Below, piece after piece: positions 1 through 8,038 of a stretch of 64,000 nt of DNA. Every line of letters starts with the position of its first letter. Position 1 is the first letter of the stretch. The notes beneath the pieces were generated by a model. The model was not told the DNA's origin. It saw only the letters and a list, made by a program, of their open reading frames with translations, and did no database searches. The DNA lies in NCBI GenBank assembly GCA_021793645.1, contig JAJYSJ010000008.1, positions 1 through 64,000 on the forward strand, given 5' to 3'. Origin of the DNA: Bacillota bacterium. GTDB taxonomy: Bacteria > Bacillota > Sulfobacillia > JAJZYS01 > JAJYTV01. Made by a program: the position numbers and the translations under genes.

Positions 1-786
1 GCGCCCGATGCGAAAGCGCGAACGCAGCCGGGAGAGCAGCGCCACGAACGCCTTCGCGTCGTGGAGGTTCCCTGGGAACACTTCGTGGCCCATCGGCACA
101 CCATCGCGGGTGACGAGCAGACCCACCGAGATGAGCCTGCGGTCGTAGCGCTTCTCCTTGCTCTTGCCGTACTGCGCGAGAGCGCCACGGGTCTGCCCGT
201 GGAAGTAGGTGTTCGTCGTATCCATCAGCACCAGGTCCAGGACCGGCGCGAAGAGCTGCTGCGTCCGGTTCCAGAGCGCCTGCTCGATCACGTCTTTCTG
301 CTCCTCCAGGAGATCCAGCGCCTGATAGAAGTGGTGCAGCGCGAGCCCTTCGAACTCCGGCGCGTAGACAGACCGAAGCCAGCTGCGGCAGGTGGCACGC
401 TTGGACTGCGGCGCCATCAGCCTGGCCGCGACGAGGGCGAACGCCGCCTCTGAGAGCGGCATCTGCGTCTTCCGGCTCGCCGCCCGCAGCACACCCTCGA
501 TGCCGAGATCCCGCCAGAGGCGGCGGAGGACGGGCAACGCCCCAAGCACGCGGCAGTCCTGCAGTCCCTCCGCCTCGCTGTGCGGATCCAGCACAAGCGC
601 ACTCTGCGTCAGTCCGGAGAGCCCCTGCACCATGGCGTCGATGCGACTACGGTCGAGCTGATCGGCACGGCCGAGGCTGAGGACGGTGCGCTGGACCACC
701 TTGCCGCGTTCGCGGGTGGTCTCGACGAGCAGGAGGTATTCGTAAACCTTGCCGTTCTGGTGGACCCGTTTAGTTCGTACAAACAT
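1..786 (-). CDS. IS1634-type (IS4-like) DDE transposase, C-terminal part beyond window
   Basis: The minus strand is open from an ATG at 784-786 to the window edge, giving about 262 residues with no stop. The N-terminal part resembles IS1634/IS4-type transposases. The first catalytic Asp is probably D189 in LVLMDTTNTYFHG, followed by a conserved block (VTRDGVPMGHEVFPGN). The remaining DDE residues lie outside the window, so intactness cannot be judged. The element sits directly downstream of a SIR2-like gene in the same orientation, and that gene's last ~45 codons do not look like SIR2, so the insertion probably truncated it. I could not fix the terminal inverted repeat. Confidence 0.8.
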   Translation of the reverse strand, partial: MFVRTKRVHQNGKVYEYLLLVETTRERGKVVQRTVLSLGRADQLDRSRIDAMVQGLSGLTQSALVLDPHSEAEGLQDCRVLGALPVLRRLWRDLGIEGVLRAASRKTQMPLSEAAFALVAARLMAPQSKRATCRSWLRSVYAPEFEGLALHHFYQALDLLEEQKDVIEQALWNRTQQLFAPVLDLVLMDTTNTYFHGQTRGALAQYGKSKEKRYDRRLISVGLLVTRDGVPMGHEVFPGNLHDAKAFVALLSRLRSRFRIGR

Positions 787-829
787 TGCACTCTTACTCT
801 ACCAACTACGAATCGTTTTGGCAAGCACA

Positions 830-1783
830 CTACACGGCAGCACAAGTTATCCACATATCCACAGTATTGACACTACACCTTGACCCGTTTTCGCACCTCA
901 AAACAGCGTGCGGGCGAGAAAAACCTCGTCCGAGGGCGTCCGGCCGAGGTCTCTTGGTAGCTTTTAGGGTATCCCGTTCAAACTCGAGTCTGATAAACGT
1001 CGGTGTCAAGAACAGCGGTTCCAGCAGCGGACGGTGCGTTGCCCCCATGTCAGGAAAACATCTCGGACACTCGAACGGGTTGTAGCATCCAAATTCAGCT
1101 ACTGCGTCCTCGCTTACGAAGATACTGTGACAGCGTGGGCATGTCAGCCAATTAAAGGACCCATGGAGCTTCAATAATTTTACATTAGATCGGGGCAACG
1201 ACTCTTCAATCTCAGCATAACTGCCCTCTCTGAACCACTCGACCCCAGCTCCGTAGTCCGGAACGACTTTCCGACTGTCTAGCGCTTGCCTCACTGCTCG
1301 GTCCCAAACCGTATCCCAGTTCAATGAAATAGTTGACCAGTTCTCATCGTGGCTCTGCAACAGTCGGTCTGCCAGAGCGCGATAAGGCTCTAGTGGAGCC
1401 GCGGTCTGCCGATGGTTCACATATGTAAAGAGGCAGGCGTCTAGATAAGTTCGCACAGCCGCAGTTCTTTTCCAATCGTAATATGGGAGCCATTCCATGT
1501 TCATAACAGCGTTATCTACAACAGTGTAGACGTCTTCGAGGGTGAGGCTATCAACCGCCAGTTCATCGTCTTCTAACAGTTGGCCTCGGTCTTCGCCTCG
1601 TTGCAGGAATACTGCATTAATGAACTTGATAACCTCTGTCTGCGCCTTTAGGAACTGGCTGCGATTGCGATCCTGTTGTGGCAAACTGAAGGAAAGCATG
1701 TCCTTCAATATCGCGGACTGCAGTGGCACTCCCGCGCTTGCCGAGAAGCCAGCACCCACAACCAGCACCAATTTCTCGCTCAT
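830..1783 (-). CDS. SIR2-like NAD-binding protein, C-terminus disrupted by IS
   Basis: The protein belongs to the SIR2-like group common in anti-phage systems, where the domain usually hydrolyses NAD+. It shows the dinucleotide-binding start GAGFSASAG at residues 10-18, SLNWD at about 153-157, KLHGS at about 205-209, and two CPRC pairs near 215 and 239 that could hold zinc. The ATG at 1781-1783 overlaps the TGA of the upstream gene (ATGA), so an earlier start is unlikely and translation is probably coupled. From about residue 277 the sequence loses family character and runs into the flank of the transposase gene, so the C-terminal part is probably lost and the protein may be inactive. NAD+ cleavage is inferred from the family. 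Confidence 0.75.
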   Translation of the reverse strand: MSEKLVLVVGAGFSASAGVPLQSAILKDMLSFSLPQQDRNRSQFLKAQTEVIKFINAVFLQRGEDRGQLLEDDELAVDSLTLEDVYTVVDNAVMNMEWLPYYDWKRTAAVRTYLDACLFTYVNHRQTAAPLEPYRALADRLLQSHDENWSTISLNWDTVWDRAVRQALDSRKVVPDYGAGVEWFREGSYAEIEESLPRSNVKLLKLHGSFNWLTCPRCHSIFVSEDAVAEFGCYNPFECPRCFPDMGATHRPLLEPLFLTPTFIRLEFERDTLKATKRPRPDALGRGFSRPHAVLRCENGSRCSVNTVDMWITCAAV

Positions 1784-3126
1784 TGTCCTTGCGATAGGCT
1801 TCTTAGAACGTCCGTCCACGTCTTGCAGTGCCGGACCTCGGCGAAGCCAGCCTTATCGAGATAAAACTCATACGTTCTGCTCAGCTGCGCTATTACTCCT
1901 TCCAAGGATTGGCCTTCACCAGTCTCAGCGTATTCTCGAAACTTGCTCCACATGTAATGTCGTACGCACTTATCGTGGGTGTCAGGGTCGGGGTAGTCCA
2001 ACGTGACGACTTGGTACTTCCGCTGGAATGTCACTGGGTGCGATTTTCCATACGCTCCGAACGCTACGTCAGGGTCCGTATTTTCGCGCATAACCTCCCT
2101 GCACATCTCGCATTTGCACACGTTTTGTTGATACGCGTCTTTAGATTCAAGAAAAGGCTTCACTAGTCGATAAGCATCTGGATACCGAACTCGCTTGTGC
2201 ACGTCAGGATAGTAGAACCTGGATACCGGAAGTCCGCCCACCGCAGGAATCACAGACCTATCTTCACCATACTCTGGGCCGTGGCACACTCCAGTCAGAT
2301 TCAACTGCATGAATCTCATAATTGCTACGCTAAAGTACGACCCATAGAGCATGGTGATGGGCCGCATCTTCCCAAGATCCCTTATTAAAGCGCCGTAAAA
2401 GTATAGTAGATCCTCAGGAGCGTTATGTTCAGAGAACTCACTTATCCATAGAAGTATAGTTGACACGGGTAGGTTACCGTATTCTGTCACAATTCGGTCT
2501 ATCGCCTGCCGATTATACAGAAGCTCCTTCTCTATGACCAATTCAGCATAGACTTGACTCTTTGGAAACGCCTCCGCGCATGCCTTGGCTAGTTCAACAT
2601 TGACTGGCAGCCAGTCAGCGAAAGTTTCTGAGTCCATGTAATAATACGGCGCTACTATCGCAAGGGGCGTCAGGGGTCGGATGCCCATGAACTCGTAATA
2701 TTTTGTAAGACCTTGCTCTTCTGCCCGATCGAACAACGTCTTCTCTTGAAACTCCCCTACTCGACGAGCGAACTCCCGCGTGACCTCGGTGTCCGCAAAG
2801 TCATCCGGAGTCACTACTCGTTCGGCGAGCACCTTGTTCCTGATCGGCTCTCCGTAAATGTTAAGGAGTTTTGTCATCGATGCACGGAGCTTGGGCTTGC
2901 CGTCCTTACCCTGTGTCATTAATAAGGAGATGTCATGTTGAAAGGCATGTGTTTGGGGATCGATTATGCAGGCTTTGTTCTGCGCTGGCTCCGCGAGAAA
3001 TGATGCCATTGCCGACGCTGTGTGCGCTAACATATTAGCGTTGACGACCAACACGTCATATGTCCCTAAGAAGTCTCCAGTAAGGTACTTTTGCTCTGCG
3101 TGGGTACCGAATCTAACCAGGTGCAT
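1780..3126 (-). CDS. tRNA-guanine transglycosylase-like (DpdA-like?) protein
   Basis: This 448-residue protein has landmarks in the order found in the queuine/archaeosine transglycosylase fold. They are IIDPQTHAFQ at about 54-63 (where TGTs have the D-S-G-G-F-Q catalytic segment), AVGGLPVS at about 295-302 (TGT: GGLAVGE), and a zinc-like CKCEMC at 337-342 with CVRH near 387-390. TGT homologues act on tRNA, but the DpdA branch inserts 7-deazaguanine into DNA. Which substrate applies here is unknown. The ATG at 3124-3126 is preferred because AGGAGGT lies 8 bases upstream; an in-frame GTG at 3147 lacks this. It is the third gene of a four-gene operon and overlaps the SIR2 gene. G+C is clearly below that of the housekeeping genes, suggesting transfer. 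The family call comes from motifs only. Confidence 0.5.
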   Translation of the reverse strand: MHLVRFGTHAEQKYLTGDFLGTYDVLVVNANMLAHTASAMASFLAEPAQNKACIIDPQTHAFQHDISLLMTQGKDGKPKLRASMTKLLNIYGEPIRNKVLAERVVTPDDFADTEVTREFARRVGEFQEKTLFDRAEEQGLTKYYEFMGIRPLTPLAIVAPYYYMDSETFADWLPVNVELAKACAEAFPKSQVYAELVIEKELLYNRQAIDRIVTEYGNLPVSTILLWISEFSEHNAPEDLLYFYGALIRDLGKMRPITMLYGSYFSVAIMRFMQLNLTGVCHGPEYGEDRSVIPAVGGLPVSRFYYPDVHKRVRYPDAYRLVKPFLESKDAYQQNVCKCEMCREVMRENTDPDVAFGAYGKSHPVTFQRKYQVVTLDYPDPDTHDKCVRHYMWSKFREYAETGEGQSLEGVIAQLSRTYEFYLDKAGFAEVRHCKTWTDVLRSLSQGQ

Positions 3127-3150
3127 CAAGCGCACCTCCTGTCTCACCGG

Positions 3151-3549
3151 TCACCGGCGAACTCCGTCCAGATAAGACCTAAGCCAGTCGCGAGCAACAC
3201 CCCAGATTTCGTCAGATTGGGGCGCTTCAACAATCTCCTCGAATGGCCAGTCCCCATGGTCAGAGTACAGGAATAGGCCAACCTTTGCCATCTTAAATGC
3301 CTCCCTCATCTTCGGGGTCACTGCTCGAGGTGGAAGGCACACATAGGCTTTGTCGGCCACGAGCAGATGATCACGTGCCTGTGATAATGCCCGCTGCCAA
3401 TCATGTAACTTGAACTCTATTGAAATTATCGCGTCCCCAGATCGCAACACTACGTCTATGCATCGCGACATAGCGGGCACACCTAAAAAAACCTCAACGT
3501 CACTGAGGCGGGCAACAGCAGACTCGATCAGATCCTGCTCAGTAGTCAT
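3151..3549 (-). CDS. Small PD-(D/E)XK-like nuclease
   Basis: The 132-residue protein carries a compact arrangement compatible with a PD-(D/E)XK core: D32 in CIDVVL, then 13 residues later IEFK (E45, K47), with predicted beta strands around both. A second motif, KAYVCLP, resembles the strand that follows the active site in VRR-NUC and Holliday-junction-resolvase-like enzymes. The ATG at 3547-3549 overlaps the end of the upstream gene by 11 bases. The stop lies 24 bases before the next start, so the gene belongs to the operon. Whether it cuts DNA or RNA, and whether modified or unmodified, cannot be read from sequence. It could also be a nuclease-fold binding protein. Confidence 0.5.
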   Translation of the reverse strand: MTTEQDLIESAVARLSDVEVFLGVPAMSRCIDVVLRSGDAIISIEFKLHDWQRALSQARDHLLVADKAYVCLPPRAVTPKMREAFKMAKVGLFLYSDHGDWPFEEIVEAPQSDEIWGVARDWLRSYLDGVRR

Positions 3550-4144
3550 ACGCTCTCTGTGACAAGATCTCATCGCGAATTTGCGACTCTTCCGCCATTT
3601 TGGGGTACTTACTATACACGTATTGCAGGAGTCTGCGTAGGCTTACACCTGTACACATCTTCTTTAGTCTGTGTAATCCGTCCCTCTGCCCGTCGTTCAG
3701 GTGTGGCCATAGCGTAGTTTCAACGAAGTTTGTTCCACGTTCGCTCAAGGAGAATACTTCGGGTGTGTACGCAGAGGTTGAAAACTGGTTGTCATCCGGA
3801 CCCTCTTCATCACGCCACCACTGAAGTTCCAGTGCTTCCTCAGCACTTGCCTCTTGGGCACCTGAACTCTCTACAGTAATGAAGCCTAGGTTTTGCAGAA
3901 ACTCTATGTCTGTGTATACCTTGGGTGCGAATGGACCGAAGTGGTAGGCAGTGAATTCAGGCAGGACATTCTCTGGGATTAGTTTTCCAAAGCGGAAACT
4001 CTCCCACACTTCCTTCTCGAAGAGGAATACCATTTTAGTTATACGTGTGCGGCCCTCTATTGGTTCGCAGAGAACTCCACGGAATCCCTTGGCATAAAGA
4101 AGCAGGAGGATGAGGTCCTTATCAGAGAGTTTTGTCTGCTTCAC
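3539..4144 (-). CDS. YwgA/Panacea-like (DUF4065-type) protein
   Basis: This 201-residue protein resembles the YwgA / SocA-like 'Panacea' group. It has an early helix block with ITKMVFLFEKEVW, then FTAYHFGPFAPKVYTDIEFL and a following GFI. That is the characteristic arrangement where a conserved F-G-P-(F/Y) turn precedes a helix. Family members act as antitoxins or as modules of defence systems. The gene starts at GTG 4142-4144 with GGGAGG six bases upstream and is the first gene of the operon that continues with the nuclease-like, TGT-like and SIR2-like genes. It could be the regulator, antitoxin or sensor; the sequence does not decide. Confidence 0.5.
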   Translation of the reverse strand: MKQTKLSDKDLILLLLYAKGFRGVLCEPIEGRTRITKMVFLFEKEVWESFRFGKLIPENVLPEFTAYHFGPFAPKVYTDIEFLQNLGFITVESSGAQEASAEEALELQWWRDEEGPDDNQFSTSAYTPEVFSLSERGTNFVETTLWPHLNDGQRDGLHRLKKMCTGVSLRRLLQYVYSKYPKMAEESQIRDEILSQRAYDY

Positions 4145-4407
4145 GCTAGTATCCTCCCTGTTTGTCTGGCGTTAGCATACCACAAGACAGTTCGTCAACC
4201 TCGGGGAATTTTGAGTGGTAGATGACGGAAGGCGATCGACGCATGTCGGCATGGGTGTCGAGCGCTGGGTAGGTGCGTCCGAAACGAAATCTTTTCGGGC
4301 CACCGGCCCGAAGGACTGAGCCAAGCACGAGAAGAGCGGAACCCGCAGCCCGGTATGCCGGTGTGGCTGGACAGTTTCCGTATCGGTGGGCCGTACAGGC
4401 CCTCCAA

Positions 4408-5019
4408 TCAGACGCCGTCTCTTCGTAACAGGCGCTTTACGGTGGTCCGCCCGATGCGGAGCAGCCGCACCGCTTCCCGCTGCGTCAGCGCTCCCTCGAG
4501 GAGCTGCCGCCTAACGTGCGGCCACGCTGACCGTACACGCTCACTACGATCTTCGGCCTTGGGGCGACCAATGGATCGGCCTTCCCGCCGAGCACGCTCC
4601 ATACCTGCCTGCACCCGTTCGCGGACGATCTCCCGCTCGAGCTGCGCGTAAGCCACCGTGATATAGTAGAGGGCCTCGCCGAATGGGCTGGTCGTGTCCA
4701 GTCAAGGCTCCTGGTTGGAGCGGGGTCCGACTCCCCATCCACGCAGGCGCTCCAGCGTGTTCGCGGCGTCCAGAACCGATCTGAACGCCCGGTTCATGCG
4801 CCAGACAAGCACGAGGTCCACCTTGCGTCTGGCGGCCTGGTCGAGAAGCTCTCGCCAGGCCGTGCGTCGCCGAAGATCGGTGGCGGATGCCTGGTCGATG
4901 AACTCGCCCGCCACCTCGAACCCCTGCACCGCCGCGAACTCGCGCAAGGGCAGGAGCTGCGTCTCAGGGTTCTGTTCGCGGTCAGTGGTGGACACTCGCG
5001 CATAGACCGCGCAGCGCAT
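4408..5019 (-). pseudogene. Serine recombinase (resolvase/invertase) with in-frame stop
   Basis: The N-terminal part has the resolvase signature YARVSTTDRE, with catalytic Ser about residue 10, and VDLVLVWRMNRAFRS. The start ATG at 5017-5019 has AGGAGGTG just upstream. The frame is broken by TGA at 4702-4704. After it the same frame continues with LDTTSPFGEALYYIT, AYAQLEREIVRERVQAGMERA and a C-terminal helix-turn-helix (TQREAVRLLRIGRTTVKRLL). Recombinases of this type have a residue, often Trp, at the stop position (QEPW-LDT), so a single TGG to TGA change explains the break. It sits beside the defence operon and was probably its mobility gene. Confidence 0.8.
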
Positions 5020-5090
5020 AGCAGTCACCTCCTGAAAACACAGAGACCGCCCGGAGGCGGCCTCAGGAAAAGGTTGGAGCTCCCTCCGAA

Positions 5091-5291
5091 TTATCGAACC
5101 GGCGCGACCATCAAAGCTACTAGGAACAGTGATCCAAACACGACGATCTTGATCCACATTCGGACTCTCTGGTACCGTAGCTGAGCCTCCAGCTGGTCAG
5201 TGACCAGGCAGCGGCGTCGGAGCGAGGTTATCGAGATCCACTCTAAGGTGACGACCACGCTTCCCAAAACAAGCAGAACCCGCCATTGCAT
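5091..5291 (-). CDS. Small two-helix membrane protein, hypothetical
   Basis: The reading frame gives 66 residues from an ATG at 5289-5291. It has a hydrophobic segment near the start (VLLVLGSVVVTLEWI), a charged middle, and a second hydrophobic segment at the end (IVVFGSLFLVALMVAP). No good ribosome site is visible. It lies between the recombinase pseudogene and an IS3 remnant on the opposite strand and may be a decayed or spurious frame. I do not recognise a family. Confidence 0.3.
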   Translation of the reverse strand: MQWRVLLVLGSVVVTLEWISITSLRRRCLVTDQLEAQLRYQRVRMWIKIVVFGSLFLVALMVAPVR

Positions 5292-5341
5292 GCCGGCAGC
5301 AGTGCTGTGGTACAGGCCCCAACCGTACGAGCAGCAGATAC

Positions 5342-5604
5342 CGAGCACAGGCTCGGGCCTTCGGCCAAGACTTCTTCGCCTGGTACAACAACGACCACCG
5401 CCACAGCGGCATCGGCCTGCTCACCCCAGCCACCTTGCACAGCGGCCGAGCGGACGAGGCTCTCGAACTTCGCGCAAGGGTGCTCGCCGTCGCCTACCAA
5501 AGCCATCCCGAACGCTTCGTCAACGGCCTGCCCCTGCCTCCCTCCGTCCAGCGCAGACCTGGATCAACCAACCCGACGATGTCCCAGCTAACTTCACTCA
5601 ATAA
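5342..5604 (+). pseudogene. IS3-family transposase C-terminal remnant
   Basis: Only the end of the integrase core survives: FFAWYNNDHRHSGIGLLTPA, then HSGRADEALELRARVLAVAY and SHPERFVNG, all typical of the C-terminus of IS3-family OrfB. The expected tail (TWINQPDD) follows in a different frame, so there is a frameshift near 5550. The catalytic Asp residues upstream are missing. It shows that several mobile elements have passed through this segment. Confidence 0.7.
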
Positions 5605-5628
5605 GTTGACACGTCTGTACGGTAGGGC

Positions 5629-6108
5629 TTGACAGGTTCCGTAAGAAGTCTCATCGACGAACTAGACCCGAGAGAGCAGGATTACGACGTCCCCGAAGAG
5701 ATCGAGGACGAGAAATACGAACCTAAGGTCCGTCCGATCCTCGAGCAGATAATCGGAATAATGGCTGGACTGCCAGCCGGCCAAGAACGACGCCGGTTCG
5801 CAGCGCATCTCCGTTTGGTGCGTCGCGCTTACGATCGATGGACTGCGGACTCTGAGGCGGAGGCAACGTTGTTCCTCGATGCGGTGTCTCAGAGCGGAAC
5901 CGAGCAATTGTTCCAAGCCTGGGTGACTGAGTGGGCGCTAGGGACGAGTCGAACCCAAGGTTCCGGTAGTGTCCTAGTCGCCCTTGACATTTGGGAGGAT
6001 CCCAGCCGATGGGACCAGTGGTTTCGCCTTGACCCGCGTGTGGGCAACCCTTGGGAGCTGCGCCGGCATATCGCCTTTCATTACCGCAGTGGTGGCAACA
6101 AAGAATAG
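5629..6108 (+). CDS. Hypothetical acidic protein
   Basis: This 159-residue frame starts at a TTG at 5629-5631 and ends just before the terminator of the opposing tRNA genes. The N-terminal third is acidic (many D and E). The rest has several Trp residues (AWVTEWALG, DIWEDPSRWDQWF). The start overlaps the debris of the IS3 remnant, so the true N-terminus may have been replaced. I recognise no family, signal peptide or membrane segment. Confidence 0.45.
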   Translation: MTGSVRSLIDELDPREQDYDVPEEIEDEKYEPKVRPILEQIIGIMAGLPAGQERRRFAAHLRLVRRAYDRWTADSEAEATLFLDAVSQSGTEQLFQAWVTEWALGTSRTQGSGSVLVALDIWEDPSRWDQWFRLDPRVGNPWELRRHIAFHYRSGGNKE

Positions 6109-6184
6109 AGATATGACCAGTGAGTCTGGTGTGTCCGGTGCGGGATCGTGCATCCGCCTGACACTGGGGCCCCCAAATGGCCCC

Positions 6185-6227
6185 AAAAAACGCTCACCCC
6201 CCCGATACCGTCGGGGGGGTGAGCGTT
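6185..6227 (-). terminator. Rho-independent terminator of tRNA-Gly/tRNA-Thr
   Basis: On the minus strand a near-perfect GC-rich hairpin (AACGCTCACCCCCCC with its complement GGGGGGGTGAGCGTT) is followed by TTTTTTGG, directly downstream of the two minus-strand tRNAs. Confidence 0.8.
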
Positions 6228-6253
6228 GAAACCCGCTTCGCCACTGAACTTTC

Positions 6254-6329
6254 TGGAGCTGGTGGGCGGACTCGAACCGCCGACCTGCGCATTACGAGTG
6301 CGCTGCTCTACCAACTGAGCTACACCAGC
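6254..6329 (-). tRNA. tRNA-Thr (anticodon CGT)
   Basis: The minus strand reads GCTGGTGTAGCTCAG at the 5' end with a matching 3' CACCAGC, then T and an encoded CCA. The anticodon loop CTCGTAA sits in a 5-bp stem (GCGCA/TGCGC), and the T-loop GGTTCGAGTCC is present. It is the second tRNA of a two-gene transcript, five bases after tRNA-Gly. Confidence 0.95.
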
Positions 6330-6334
6330 AAATC

Positions 6335-6409
6335 TGGAGCGGGAGACGGGATTCGAACCCGCGACCCTCGGCTTGGGAAGCCGATGTTCTACCGCTAAAC
6401 TACTCCCGC
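6335..6409 (-). tRNA. tRNA-Gly (anticodon CCC)
   Basis: The minus strand reads GCGGGAGTAGTTTAGCGG at the 5' end with CTCCCGC and encoded CCA at the 3' end. The anticodon loop TTCCCAA lies in stem TCGGC/GCCGA, giving anticodon CCC. It is upstream of tRNA-Thr. Confidence 0.95.
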
Positions 6410-6452
6410 ACAGTGCACCAATTATAGCGGCTGAGGATGCCTGCCGCAAGCG

Positions 6453-7454
6453 TCAATGCACGATCAGCGCGGCGGCGACGCCTGCCACAAGGCCGACGGC
6501 GCCTCCTGCGATCGTCAGGTAGGCGGCCACGCGGCGCTGCACGCCGAGGAGCGGGAAGATGGCGTCTCCGTGTTGACTGATCGTATTCGCGACAAGCGCT
6601 GCAAACGGCAAATCACCAGCCACGTAAAGGCTGGCGACGACGATCTGCGGACCGCAGCCTGGGATGAGGCCGATCCCCGCAGCAATCACGACGTCAAGCA
6701 GCACGTTACCGTGCAACGCTTGGACGAGAATCCCGCCAAGCAGGCCGTTTGCGAGCGTGAATGCGACATCCGCAAGCACAACCCAGGCCATGATCTCCGC
6801 TGCGTCGCGCGCAGTGCGCTGCAGAGCCCGGGCAGGAGCAGCCGCGTGGAGTCCATCTTTGCGCGGCAGGCGTAAGAGCACGACGCTGATGATCGCGAGC
6901 AAGGCGCCGAAAATGCCTGCGGCGGGTGCAGGCGATGGAAGCAGCAGGGCGGCTGAGAGCGCGACCAGCAGCACGATGAACCAGCCGTAGACTGCCCAGT
7001 CGGGCAGGCGCATCGGCAAATCGCACGATGCTGCGAGGTCATGTGCGGCGAAGTAGCGGCGAGCCGGCGTCAGTTGAATTATGGAGCCGATCACGATGCC
7101 GACCAAGACGGAGATTCCGGTAAGAGCGAGGGTCGTGAGGGGACGCGCGCTCCAGAGAATGAAGGCGGCATCGCCCAAGGTGGCAAAGTGCGCGGCGTAC
7201 AGCGTGCCGATGCCGACAGCACCCGTGCTGTAGAGCCGCGTCAGCGTAACGCTGCCCGCGCAGCCAGGAACCGCGGATACTACTGCGCCCAGCGCCGGCT
7301 GTGCTTTGCCGGTGCGCCGGAAAATGCGCTCAAAATCGAGGAGGCCCGACTCTTCGGCGTAGGCGATCAGAAAGAGTAGGATCACGACCGGTGCGGCAAC
7401 GGTAAGCAGCGTGTCACGAATGGCGCCAAGGAGAAGCGAAATCGTCGGTGCCAC
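6453..7454 (-). CDS. Polytopic permease, putative heavy-metal/manganese exporter family
   Basis: The 333-residue protein is almost entirely hydrophobic, with about ten predicted membrane segments. It has the repeated Gly/Pro signature AVPGCAGSVTLTRLY in the first half and GLIPGCGPQIVVASLY in the second half, indicating an internal duplication. This matches the putative 10-TM heavy-metal/manganese transporter family (ArsP_2-like). The substrate is not determined by the sequence. The start is a GTG at 7452-7454. The upstream region carries phased TCTACC repeats that could be operators, which would fit a metal-responsive gene. Confidence 0.6.
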   Translation of the reverse strand: MAPTISLLLGAIRDTLLTVAAPVVILLFLIAYAEESGLLDFERIFRRTGKAQPALGAVVSAVPGCAGSVTLTRLYSTGAVGIGTLYAAHFATLGDAAFILWSARPLTTLALTGISVLVGIVIGSIIQLTPARRYFAAHDLAASCDLPMRLPDWAVYGWFIVLLVALSAALLLPSPAPAAGIFGALLAIISVVLLRLPRKDGLHAAAPARALQRTARDAAEIMAWVVLADVAFTLANGLLGGILVQALHGNVLLDVVIAAGIGLIPGCGPQIVVASLYVAGDLPFAALVANTISQHGDAIFPLLGVQRRVAAYLTIAGGAVGLVAGVAAALIVH

Positions 7455-7469
7455 CCCCGGAAAGCGCCT

Positions 7470-7586
7470 TCTACCCCTGTAGGTATGTCGGGCTTGCTCC
7501 TACCGTCACTCTACCTAAGTCTACCACCGTCGCACAGCCTCTACCGCAGGCGACGAAGACGTGATCGCGCAGACAGCGCTTCTACC
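7470..7586. repeat. Phased TCTACC hexamer repeats upstream of the permease
   Basis: TCTACC occurs at 7470, 7510, 7520, 7540 and 7581, with a variant CCTACC at 7499. The intervals are 29, 11, 10, 20 and 41, close to multiples of one helical turn. They fill the gap between the permease start and the DoxX gene end and could be an array of binding sites for a regulator. Confidence 0.4.
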
Positions 7587-7651
7587 GTAGGGCTTGCAGT
7601 GAAGCTGCGCAGATCAAACGGCTACCCACGCATCGTCGTACGATTGGAACC

Positions 7652-8038
7652 CTAGACCGGCAGCATCGCACGGCCGACAACGACGACGAGGGCCAAGAGA
7701 AACAGGATGCCGTTTACCCTGATCGCGGACCGCTCGCCAAGGCGCATGTGGAGCTGGGCGGCGAGGACCATGACGACAGCCAGGCCGATCCCTGCAGCCA
7801 CGGTGAGCCACGGCGCAAAGTGTGCAAGTCCCGGAAGCACCAGTCCAATGGCCCCGAGGATCTCGCTGACGCCGACGAACCGCACCAGCCCAGGCGAGAC
7901 GCCCTCGACCCAGCGCATCCTCTTCGCCAGTTCGTTGATGGGCCGAGTCGCCTTCATCACCCCGGCCATCAGGAACATTAGAGCCAGCACGACCTGGACA
8001 ACCCAAAGTATGATATTCACAGTTGTTTGCACCCCCAT
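7652..8038 (-). CDS. DoxX family membrane protein
   Basis: The 128-residue protein has four predicted membrane helices and the DoxX-type start (VLALMFLMAGVMKATRP), then VGVSEILGAIGLVLPGL and a long alanine/valine-rich third helix. Small DoxX-like proteins are linked to redox stress or quinone-associated functions, but many have no known role. The gene is divergent from a TetR regulator across about 137 bases, which suggests that the regulator controls it. Confidence 0.8.
   Translation of the reverse strand: MGVQTTVNIILWVVQVVLALMFLMAGVMKATRPINELAKRMRWVEGVSPGLVRFVGVSEILGAIGLVLPGLAHFAPWLTVAAGIGLAVVMVLAAQLHMRLGERSAIRVNGILFLLALVVVVGRAMLPV

Noticed and set aside
4408-5019. TGA decoded as Trp (code change)
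   Set aside because: Many housekeeping genes here end in TGA, for example parA-to-parB neighbours, jag and gyrB, so the recombinase TGA is a true stop.
7455-7651. yybP-ykoY manganese riboswitch before the permease
   Set aside because: I could not find the conserved loops; only the TCTACC repeats stand out.
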